In this document: piece after piece, positions 1-5,866 of the stretch
Layout: the number at the start of each line of letters is the position of its first letter
Position numbering within the stretch: the stretch's first letter is position 1
Position numbers and translations under genes: made by a program
DNA from: Armatimonadota bacterium
GTDB lineage: Bacteria > Sysuimicrobiota > Sysuimicrobiia > Sysuimicrobiales > VGFF01
DNA length: 6,334 nt
NCBI GenBank assembly: GCA_016868955.1
Contig: VGFF01000114.1
Span: 1-6,334, forward strand
Direction: 5' to 3'
The notes under the pieces: generated by a model
Told to the model about the DNA's origin: nothing
The model's database searches: none
Seen by the model: the letters and a program-made list of their open reading frames with translations, nothing else

Positions 1-564
1 GCGTATCTATTCATGGGCGGCCAGGGCGCGACGCTCGTCTCCGACGGCCACAGCACGTTGACGATGCCGGACAACTGCTCGAACGTGCCGATCGAGGTCA
101 TGGAGAATCGCGCGCCCGTCGTCTACGAGCAGAAGGAGTTCCTGCCCGACTCCGGCGGACCGGGCCGGTTCCGCGGCGGGCTCGGGCAGCGCGTGACCGC
201 GCGGGTGCTCGCCGACTGGCCGATCTTGTTCGTGCCGTCGTCGCTCGGCCGCATCATGCACCCGTGCGTCGGCATCCGCGGCGGCGGGACGGGCGGGCGC
301 GGCCGGCTGTTCTTCCCCGACATGGGCGAGGATCTGCACCCGCGCAAAACGGTTCAAGTCGCCCCGGGCACGCGCATCACCGTGCACGCCCCGGGCGGCG
401 GCGGCGCCGGCGATCCATTCGAGCGCGATCCGGCGCGCGTCAGCCGCGACGTGGCACTTGGATTCGTGACGCCCGACGCGGCGCGGCGCGATTACGGCGT
501 CGCCTGCGACGCCGCCGGCAACGTCGACGCGGCCGCGACGCAAGCGCTGCGCGCGCGCCAGTAG
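1..564 (+). CDS. hyuB: HyuB-type hydantoinase/oxoprolinase/carboxylase subunit, C-terminal part (copy 1)
   Basis: This is the last 187 residues of a hydantoinase B-family subunit, open from base 1 and ending in TAG at 562-564. Full-length neighbours have 580-586 residues, so about 400 N-terminal residues, including the expected metal-binding region, lie outside the window. Family landmarks visible are MGGQGA (5-10), PDNCSNVPIE (23-32), DSGGPG with RGGLGQ (50-63) and a glycine run PGGGG (131-135) followed by AGDP. Members act in the cytoplasm as one large subunit of ATP-dependent amidohydrolases or carboxylases; the substrate here is unknown. Its C-terminal part is closest to copy 4 (61 of 84 residues identical by hand count over residues 2-85) and it shares with that copy MGGQG, DNCSNVP and LADxPILFxPSS. 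The next gene begins 26 bases downstream. Family assignment is secure; specific function is not. Confidence 0.93.
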   Translation, partial: AYLFMGGQGATLVSDGHSTLTMPDNCSNVPIEVMENRAPVVYEQKEFLPDSGGPGRFRGGLGQRVTARVLADWPILFVPSSLGRIMHPCVGIRGGGTGGRGRLFFPDMGEDLHPRKTVQVAPGTRITVHAPGGGGAGDPFERDPARVSRDVALGFVTPDAARRDYGVACDAAGNVDAAATQALRARQ

Positions 565-577
565 GCACGAAGCCAAC

Positions 578-584
578 AGGGGGG
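578..584 (+). promoter_or_regulatory. Probable ribosome-binding site for the TTG start at 591
   Basis: The tract AGGGGGG ends six bases before the TTG at 591. It is G-rich and not a perfect Shine-Dalgarno match. It supports TTG 591 as the start because no ATG or GTG lies in frame between the previous stop and that codon. Confidence 0.55.
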
Positions 585-590
585 CTGCGG

Positions 591-2336
591 TTGTCCAGCG
601 CACAAGTCGGCACGCGGTACGATCCGATCACGCTGGAGGTGTTGTGGAGCCGTCTCGTCGCGATCGTCGAGGAGGCGGAAGCGACGCTCGTGCGCACGTC
701 GTACTCGACCACGGTCGGCGAGGCGGACGACCACTCGGCCGCGATCCTCGACGCGCGCGGTCGCATCCTGGCGCAGTCGCCGCACGGCATGCCGGGCTTC
801 ATCGCGATCCTCGGCAACACGGCGCGGGCCGTGCTCAAGGAGATCCCCCCGGAGACGCTGCACCCCGGCGACACGATCGTCACGAACGATCCGTGGATCT
901 GCGCCGGCCACCTGCACGACTTCAACCTGCTGCGGCCGATTTTCTACCAGGGCAAGATCGTCGCGTACACGGCGAACACCGCCCACCTGTCGGACATCGG
1001 TGGACGCATGTCGTCGGAGACGCCGGATCTGTTCGAGGAAGGGCTGCAGCTGCCGGTCATCAAGCTATTCGAGCGCGGCCGCCCGAACGACACGGCGATG
1101 GCGTTCATCCGCAAGAACAGCCGCACGCCGAAGCAGATCATCGGCGATCTCAACGCGCAGCTCGCGGCGAACCAGATCGCCGATCGCCGCATCCAGGAGA
1201 TGCTGCAGGAGTACGGGCTCGAGGATCTGGAGGCGCTTTCGGACGAGATTCAGACCCGCACCGAGGCGGCGATGCGGTCCGCGATCGAGAAGCTTCCCGA
1301 CGGCGAATATCATGGCCAGGTCTATTCCGACGGCTACGACGAGACGCTGACGATCAAGGTCAAGGTCACCGTGCGCGGCAGCGAACTGTACATCGACTAC
1401 GCCGGCACCTCGGCGCAGGTGCCGCGCGCGATCAATTGCCCGTTCAACCCCGTCTACGCCGAGTCCGTCTTCCCGATCCGCACGGCGCTGACGCCGTCCC
1501 TGCCGATGGCCGACGGCGGCCTGCGACCGATCCACATCACGGCGCCGGAAGGGTCGATCCTCAACCCGCGCCGGCCGGCGGCGGTGTTCCATCGCACGGT
1601 CGTCGTCCACAACTGCCAGGCCGCGATCTTCCAGGCGCTGTCGCAAATGGTGCCGCACGGCTTGGCGCCGAACCGCGTGCACGGTCACTCCGGCTGTATC
1701 TGGGCGTTCCGGTTCCGCGGGCTGTGGCATCCCGAAGACCGGCGGCCGCAGTCGGCGGTCGACGACTTCTTCGTGCAGGCGTACCTCGCGAACGGCGGAC
1801 AGGGCGCGGCCGGCGGCTACGACGGCAAAAGCGCGCTGTCGATGCCGGACAACTGCGCGAACATCCCGATCGAGGTCTACGAGAACAAGGCGCCCGTGTT
1901 GTGGCTCCGCAAGGAGCTGACGACGGACTCCGGCGGCGCCGGCACGCAGCGCGGCGGCTTGGGGCAGAGCTTCGAAATCCGCGTGCTCGGCAAGGGCGAC
2001 ATCGCCTTCGCGCTCGGCGCCGGCGACAAGATCGTCAACGCCGGCCCCGGTATCCTCGGCGGCGGACCCGGCGGGCGCGCCTACGTCGCGATCAACGGCG
2101 AGCCGGTGTTCGCGCGCCGCTGGATCTCGGCGAAGGAAGGCGACCTGTTCTCGATTCGCAATCCGGGCGGCGGCGGATTCGGCGATCCCAAGCGGCGCGA
2201 TCCGGCGGCGGTGGCCGAGGACGTGCGATTGGGATTCGTCAGCGCCCAGCGCGCACGCGACGACTACGGCGTCGCGTTGGGCGCGGACTTTTCGGTCGAC
2301 GCGGCCGAGGCGGCGCGGCTGCGCGGCGGCGCGTAG
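591..2336 (+). CDS. hyuB: HyuB-type hydantoinase/oxoprolinase/carboxylase subunit (copy 2)
   Basis: This is a complete 581-residue HyuB-family subunit. The TTG start was chosen because the resulting N-terminus (MSSAQVGTRYDPITLEVLWS) aligns within one residue with copies 3 and 4 and has a G-rich tract six bases upstream. The frame stays open further upstream (an ATG at 264), but that stretch overlaps copy 1 and looks like shadow coding. Landmarks are VGEADDH (42-48), CAGHLHD (104-110), TAHLSD (130-135), NSRTPKQIIGDLNAQ (from 176), DYAGTSAQV then AINCPFN (269-286), HSGCIWAFRFRG (from 366), NGGQGA (from 401) and NPGGGGFGDP (from 524). E44, H107, D110 and H132 match the ligand pattern I recall for manganese in the acetone carboxylase alpha subunit; the 22-residue step from Asp to His is exact. 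Such subunits normally pair with an ATP-binding HyuA partner, which is not seen here. Closest relative in the window is copy 3. Substrate unknown. Confidence 0.95.
   Translation: MSSAQVGTRYDPITLEVLWSRLVAIVEEAEATLVRTSYSTTVGEADDHSAAILDARGRILAQSPHGMPGFIAILGNTARAVLKEIPPETLHPGDTIVTNDPWICAGHLHDFNLLRPIFYQGKIVAYTANTAHLSDIGGRMSSETPDLFEEGLQLPVIKLFERGRPNDTAMAFIRKNSRTPKQIIGDLNAQLAANQIADRRIQEMLQEYGLEDLEALSDEIQTRTEAAMRSAIEKLPDGEYHGQVYSDGYDETLTIKVKVTVRGSELYIDYAGTSAQVPRAINCPFNPVYAESVFPIRTALTPSLPMADGGLRPIHITAPEGSILNPRRPAAVFHRTVVVHNCQAAIFQALSQMVPHGLAPNRVHGHSGCIWAFRFRGLWHPEDRRPQSAVDDFFVQAYLANGGQGAAGGYDGKSALSMPDNCANIPIEVYENKAPVLWLRKELTTDSGGAGTQRGGLGQSFEIRVLGKGDIAFALGAGDKIVNAGPGILGGGPGGRAYVAINGEPVFARRWISAKEGDLFSIRNPGGGGFGDPKRRDPAAVAEDVRLGFVSAQRARDDYGVALGADFSVDAAEAARLRGGA
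1116..1162 (+). repeat. 47-bp block identical to 2880-2926
   Basis: This stretch, coding for NSRTPKQIIGDLNAQL, is identical base for base to 2880-2926 in copy 3, including silent positions. It is the longest exact match I found between the copies by eye, and I did not search exhaustively. The protein motif is strongly conserved in the array (copy 4 differs by one residue), so selection explains part of the identity. Confidence 0.85.
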
Positions 2337-2341
2337 ACGGC

Positions 2342-2356
2342 GAGGATAGGGGAGGA
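2342..2356 (+). promoter_or_regulatory. Purine-rich ribosome-binding region for copy 3
   Basis: An almost all-purine tract fills most of the 21-base gap before ATG 2358. The best anti-Shine-Dalgarno match, GGAGG at 2351-2355, sits only two bases from the ATG, which is tight. AGGGG at 2348-2352 (five bases away) or GAGGA at 2342-2346 (eleven bases away) have more usual spacing. The start itself is supported by the alignment with copy 4 (both begin MAQ and reach RAFDP at residues 7-11). Confidence 0.6.
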
Positions 2357-2357
2357 C

Positions 2358-4100
2358 ATGGCACAAGCGTCGATTCGCGCGTTCGATCCGGTGCAGCTGG
2401 AAATCCTGTGGAGCCGGCTGATCTCGATCGTCGAAGAAGCCGAGACCACGCTCGTCCGGACGTCGTACTCGACGACCGTCGGCGAGGCCGATGACCACGC
2501 GGCGGCGCTGCTCGACGCGCGCGGCCAGATCCTCGCGCAGTCGCCGAAGGGCATGCCGGCGTTCATCGCGATCCTGGGGCGCACGACGCGGGCCGTGCTG
2601 GAGGAGATCCCGCTCGAGCACCTCTATCCCGGCGACGTCATCGTCACGAACGACCCCTGGAAGTGCGCCGGCCACTTGCACGACTTCAATCTGCTGCGGC
2701 CGATCTTCCACAAGGGCCGCGTCATCGGCTTCGCCGCGAACACGGCGCACTTGTCGGACATCGGCGGCCGCGTGTCGGCGGAATCGGTCGACCTCTACGA
2801 GGAAGGCTTGCAGCTGCCGACGCTCAAGCTGTACGAGCGCGGCCGCCCGAACGAGCTGGCGATGGCCTTCATCCGGCTCAACAGCCGCACGCCGAAGCAG
2901 ATCATCGGCGATCTCAACGCGCAGCTGGCCGCGAACCTCATCGCCGAGCGCCGCGTGCTCGAGATGATCGAGGAATATGGGCTCGACGATCTCGAGTCGC
3001 TGTCGGACGCGATCCAGGTGCGCACGGAAGCGGCGATGCGCGCCGCGATCGAGAAACTCCCGGACGGCACCTATCACGGCAAGGTCTTCTCCGACGGCTT
3101 CGACGAGCCGCTGACGATCCAAGCGAAGGTCACCGTCCGCGGCAGCGAGATCGCGATCGACTACGACGGCACGTCCGCGCAGGTCAACAAGGCGATCAAC
3201 TGCCCGTTCAACCTCACGTACGCCGAGTCCATCTTCCCGATCCGCGCGTCGCTGACGCCGTACCTGCCGACAACCGACGGCGCGCTGCGCCCGATCCACG
3301 TCTCGGCGCCGCCGGGCACGATCCTCAACCCGCGGCGTCCGGCGGCGGTGTTCTCGCGCACCGTCGTCGTGCACAACGTGCACGCCGCGATCTTCCAAGC
3401 GCTGTCGCAGATGGTGCCGCAGGCCTTGCCCGCAAGCCGCGTGCACGCGCACTCTGGATGCATCTGGGGATTCCGGTTCCGCGGCCAGTGGAGCGCCGCC
3501 GACCGCAAGCCGCAGTGGGCGGTCGATGATTTCTACATGCAGTCGTACATCTCCAACGGCGGGCAGGGCGCGGCCGGCGGGCACGACGGGCACAGCACGC
3601 TGTCGATGCCGGACAACTGCGCGAACATCCCGATCGAGGTCTTCGAGAACAAGCTGCCGGTGATGTGGATGCGCAAGGAGCTGCGCCCCGATTCCGGCGG
3701 CCCCGGCGAGGCCCGCGGCGGGCTCGGTCAGACGATGGAGCTGCGCGTGCTCGGCAAGGGCCCCGTGTGGTTCACGACGGGATCGGGCGACAAGATCGTC
3801 AACCCGCCGCCGGGCATCCTCGGCGGCGAGCCCGGGGGACGCGCGGCCGTGCTGCTCAACGGCGAGACGACGTTCGCGCGCCGCTGGGTGCCCGTGGAGG
3901 ACGGCGACGTCGTCACGATGCACAACCCCGGCGGCGGCGGCGCCGGCGATCCCCGCCGGCGGGCGCCGGAGCGCGTGGCGACCGACGTGCGCGCCGGCTA
4001 CGTCAGCGCGGAGGCGGCACGCGGCGCCTATCGCGTCGCCGTCCGGAACGATGGGACGGTCGACGAGGCGCGGACGCGCGCGCTGCGGGAGGAGAGCTGA
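2358..4100 (+). CDS. hyuB: HyuB-type hydantoinase/oxoprolinase/carboxylase subunit (copy 3)
   Basis: This is a complete 580-residue HyuB-family subunit with an ATG start and TGA stop, 21 bases after copy 2. All family landmarks are present: VGEADDH (41-47), CAGHLHD (103-109), TAHLSD (129-134), NSRTPKQIIGDLNAQ (from 175), DYDGTSAQV then AINCPFN (268-285), HSGCIWGFRFRG (from 365), NGGQGA (from 400), DSGGPG with RGGLGQ, and NPGGGGAGDP (from 523). E43, H106, D109 and H131 reproduce the putative metal site with the same spacing as copy 2. The C-terminal region groups with copy 2: 61 of 84 residues match by hand count over the NGGQG-to-GDKI block, and both have GDKIVN where copies 1 and 4 have a PSS/RI segment. 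The first 78 residues, however, are closest to copy 4 (68 of 78). The gene end contains the ribosome-binding site of copy 4, so the two are probably translationally coupled. The substrate cannot be inferred. Confidence 0.96.
   Translation: MAQASIRAFDPVQLEILWSRLISIVEEAETTLVRTSYSTTVGEADDHAAALLDARGQILAQSPKGMPAFIAILGRTTRAVLEEIPLEHLYPGDVIVTNDPWKCAGHLHDFNLLRPIFHKGRVIGFAANTAHLSDIGGRVSAESVDLYEEGLQLPTLKLYERGRPNELAMAFIRLNSRTPKQIIGDLNAQLAANLIAERRVLEMIEEYGLDDLESLSDAIQVRTEAAMRAAIEKLPDGTYHGKVFSDGFDEPLTIQAKVTVRGSEIAIDYDGTSAQVNKAINCPFNLTYAESIFPIRASLTPYLPTTDGALRPIHVSAPPGTILNPRRPAAVFSRTVVVHNVHAAIFQALSQMVPQALPASRVHAHSGCIWGFRFRGQWSAADRKPQWAVDDFYMQSYISNGGQGAAGGHDGHSTLSMPDNCANIPIEVFENKLPVMWMRKELRPDSGGPGEARGGLGQTMELRVLGKGPVWFTTGSGDKIVNPPPGILGGEPGGRAAVLLNGETTFARRWVPVEDGDVVTMHNPGGGGAGDPRRRAPERVATDVRAGYVSAEAARGAYRVAVRNDGTVDEARTRALREES
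2880..2926 (+). repeat. 47-bp block identical to 1116-1162
   Basis: This is the second member of the exact direct-repeat pair described at 1116-1162, lying 1764 bases downstream at the equivalent place in copy 3. The flanking bases differ on both sides. Confidence 0.85.
4088..4094 (+). promoter_or_regulatory. Shine-Dalgarno site inside the end of copy 3, serving copy 4
   Basis: GGAGGAG lies within the last codons of copy 3 and leaves nine bases to the TTG at 4104. It is a strong anti-16S match and decides the start: no ATG or GTG competes nearby, and translation from TTG gives MAQ, as in copy 3. The three-base gap between stop and start suggests translational coupling. Confidence 0.75.
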
Positions 4101-4103
4101 GCT

Positions 4104-5864
4104 TTGGCGCAATCGCCGGTTCGCGCGTTCGACCCGATCCAGCTCGAGATCCTCTGGAGCCGGTTGGTCTCCATCGTCGAGGAGGCGGAGACGACGCTGG
4201 TGCGCACGTCGTTTTCGTCGACGGTCGGCGAAGCCGACGATCACGGCGCCGCGCTGCTCGACGCGCGCGGGCAGATCCTGGCCCAGACGCCGTCCGGCAT
4301 GCCGGCGTTCATCGCGATCCTCGGCCGCACGACGCGCAAGATGTTGGAGTACTTCCCGGCCGAGACGCTGCGCCCCGGTGACGTGCTGATCACGAATGAT
4401 CCCTGGATCTGCGCCGGCCACCTGCCGGACATCAACCTGCTGCGTCCGATCTTCTACAAAGACAAGCTCGTCGCGTTCGCGGCCAACACGGCGCACCTGT
4501 CCGACGTCGGCGGCCGCGGATCCGGCGAGTCCGTCGACCTGTTCGAGGAAGGGCTGCGCATCCCGCCGAGCAGGCTGTACCGCGCCGGGCGGCCGAACGT
4601 GGACGTCTTCAACTTCATCCGCGCGAACAGCCGCACGCCGGTGCAGATCATCGGCGACCTCAACGCGCAACTGGCGGCGAATGCCGTCGCCGACAAGCGC
4701 ATCGTCGAGATGATGGGGGAGTACGGACTCGACGATCTGCAGCCGCTGTCGGACACGATCCAAGAGCGGACGGAGCAGGCGATGCGCGCCGTGCTCGAAA
4801 AGTTGCCGGACGGCGTCTACGTCGGGGAAGTGAATTCCGACGGCTACGACCAGCCGCTGCGGATCCGCGCCACCGTCACGATCAAGGGATCGGACGTGAC
4901 GGTCGACTACGAAGGCACCTCGCCCCAGGTGAACCGCGCGATCAACTGCCCGTTCAACCTGACGTACGCGGAGACGATGTTCCCGTTCCGCTGCATCGCG
5001 CCGCACGTGCCGATGGCCGAAGGCGCGCTGCGGCCGATCCAAGTGATCGCGCCGGACGGATGCGTCGTGAACCCGAAGTTCCCGGCGTCTGTGCTGTTGC
5101 GGACGGTCGTCATCCACAACGCGCACGCGGCCGTCTTCAAGGCGCTGTCGGCGATCCCGGCCGACTTGCTGCCGCCGGGCCGCGTCGCCGCGCACTCCGG
5201 CTGCATCTGGGGATTCCGGTTCCGCGGCGCTTGGGACGAGATGCCGTCCGCGTACAGGAACGGCTTCGTCCCGATCGAGCCGCGGTTCTTCCAGCTCTAC
5301 CTGTTCATGGGCGGGCAGGGCGCGAACGCGGTCACGGACGGGATCAGCGCGATGACGATGCCGGACAACTGCTCGAACGTGCCGGTCGAGGTCGCGGAGT
5401 ACCGCGCGCCCGTGATGTTCGAGCGCAAGGAGTTCGTGCCGGACACCGGCGGCGCCGGCACGCGGCGCGGCGGCCTCGGACAACGCGTGGTCATTCGCGT
5501 CTTGGCCGACTCGCCGATCCTGTTCATCCCGTCGAGCATGGACCGTATCATCAACCCGCCGATCGGGCTCGCCGGCGGTCATCCCGGCGGCACGGGCGGC
5601 GTCAGCTTAAATGACGGGGGGTTCCTGCATTCCCGGAACGTCACCGTCGTCTCGCCCGGCGATCGCGTGCTCGTGCAGGCGCCGGGAGGCGGCGGATTCG
5701 GCGCGCCAGACGGGCGCGAGCCTCACCTCGTGGCGACCGACGTTGCGCACGGTCTGGTCACGCGCGATCGCGCCGCGGACGTGTACCGTGTCGCGCTGGC
5801 GCCCGACGGGTCCGTGGACGACGCCGGCACGCGCGCGCTGCGCTTCGACGGTCGGAAAGGATAA
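4104..5864 (+). CDS. hyuB: HyuB-type hydantoinase/oxoprolinase/carboxylase subunit (copy 4)
   Basis: This is a complete 586-residue HyuB-family subunit, TTG start and TAA stop, beginning three bases after copy 3. Landmarks are VGEADDH (41-47), CAGHLPD (103-109), TAHLSD (129-134), NSRTPVQIIGDLNAQ (from 175), DYEGTSPQV then AINCPFN (268-285), HSGCIWGFRFRG (from 364), MGGQGA (from 402), DTGGAG with RGGLGQ, and APGGGGFGAP (from 526). The putative metal ligands E43, H106, D109 and H131 are kept, but residue 108 between the His and Asp is Pro where copies 2 and 3 have His. After the FRFRG motif, it has an insert-like stretch (DEMPSAYRNGFVPIEPRFFQ) differing in length and sequence from copies 2 and 3. 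Its C-terminal part matches copy 1 (61 of 84) much better than copy 3 (44 of 84), while its N-terminus matches copy 3 best. A TTA leucine codon at 5607-5609 stands out in this GC-rich gene. It probably has a different substrate or subunit role from copies 2 and 3; this is inference. Confidence 0.96.
   Translation: MAQSPVRAFDPIQLEILWSRLVSIVEEAETTLVRTSFSSTVGEADDHGAALLDARGQILAQTPSGMPAFIAILGRTTRKMLEYFPAETLRPGDVLITNDPWICAGHLPDINLLRPIFYKDKLVAFAANTAHLSDVGGRGSGESVDLFEEGLRIPPSRLYRAGRPNVDVFNFIRANSRTPVQIIGDLNAQLAANAVADKRIVEMMGEYGLDDLQPLSDTIQERTEQAMRAVLEKLPDGVYVGEVNSDGYDQPLRIRATVTIKGSDVTVDYEGTSPQVNRAINCPFNLTYAETMFPFRCIAPHVPMAEGALRPIQVIAPDGCVVNPKFPASVLLRTVVIHNAHAAVFKALSAIPADLLPPGRVAAHSGCIWGFRFRGAWDEMPSAYRNGFVPIEPRFFQLYLFMGGQGANAVTDGISAMTMPDNCSNVPVEVAEYRAPVMFERKEFVPDTGGAGTRRGGLGQRVVIRVLADSPILFIPSSMDRIINPPIGLAGGHPGGTGGVSLNDGGFLHSRNVTVVSPGDRVLVQAPGGGGFGAPDGREPHLVATDVAHGLVTRDRAADVYRVALAPDGSVDDAGTRALRFDGRKG
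5856..5861 (+). promoter_or_regulatory. Ribosome-binding site for the MFS gene
   Basis: AAAGGA overlaps the last codons of copy 4 and ends five bases before ATG 5867. The spacing supports this ATG over later in-frame Met codons, and the two-base gap to the copy 4 stop suggests coupled translation. Confidence 0.7.
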
Positions 5865-5866
5865 TC

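Larger units (their letters stand above)
591..5864 (+). repeat. Tandem array of three full-length HyuB paralogs (plus the partial copy upstream)
   Basis: The three complete genes repeat head to tail with start-to-start spacings of 1767 and 1746 bases, and all lie in the same reading frame. They are diverged but align along their whole length with few indels, so the array arose by gene duplication. The tail of a fourth member occupies 1-564. Confidence 0.9.

Noticed and set aside
264..590. Upstream extension of copy 2 from ATG 264 (109 extra residues)
   Set aside because: It overlaps the coding end of copy 1, is Arg-rich shadow sequence, and has no counterpart in copies 3 and 4. TTG 591 gives the matching N-terminus.
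644..2494. Long plus-strand frame overlapping copy 2 and similar ones at 2663-3529, 3665-4381 and 5060-5614
   Set aside because: These are Arg/Gly/Pro-rich out-of-frame translations of the HyuB genes, recurring at equivalent places in each paralog.
1065..5582. A 1505-codon open frame on the minus strand with internally repeated Arg/Asp/Val-rich protein sequence
   Set aside because: It is the antisense shadow of three same-frame, GC-rich paralogs. Its internal repeats mirror the tandem genes, its composition is typical of shadow frames, and it matches no family I recognise.
591..5864. A single fused polyprotein, since copies 2-4 share one reading frame
   Set aside because: TAG and TGA stops separate the copies, each has its own start with a purine-rich site ahead of it, and each N-terminus begins afresh. 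The shared frame follows from gaps of 21 and 3 bases.
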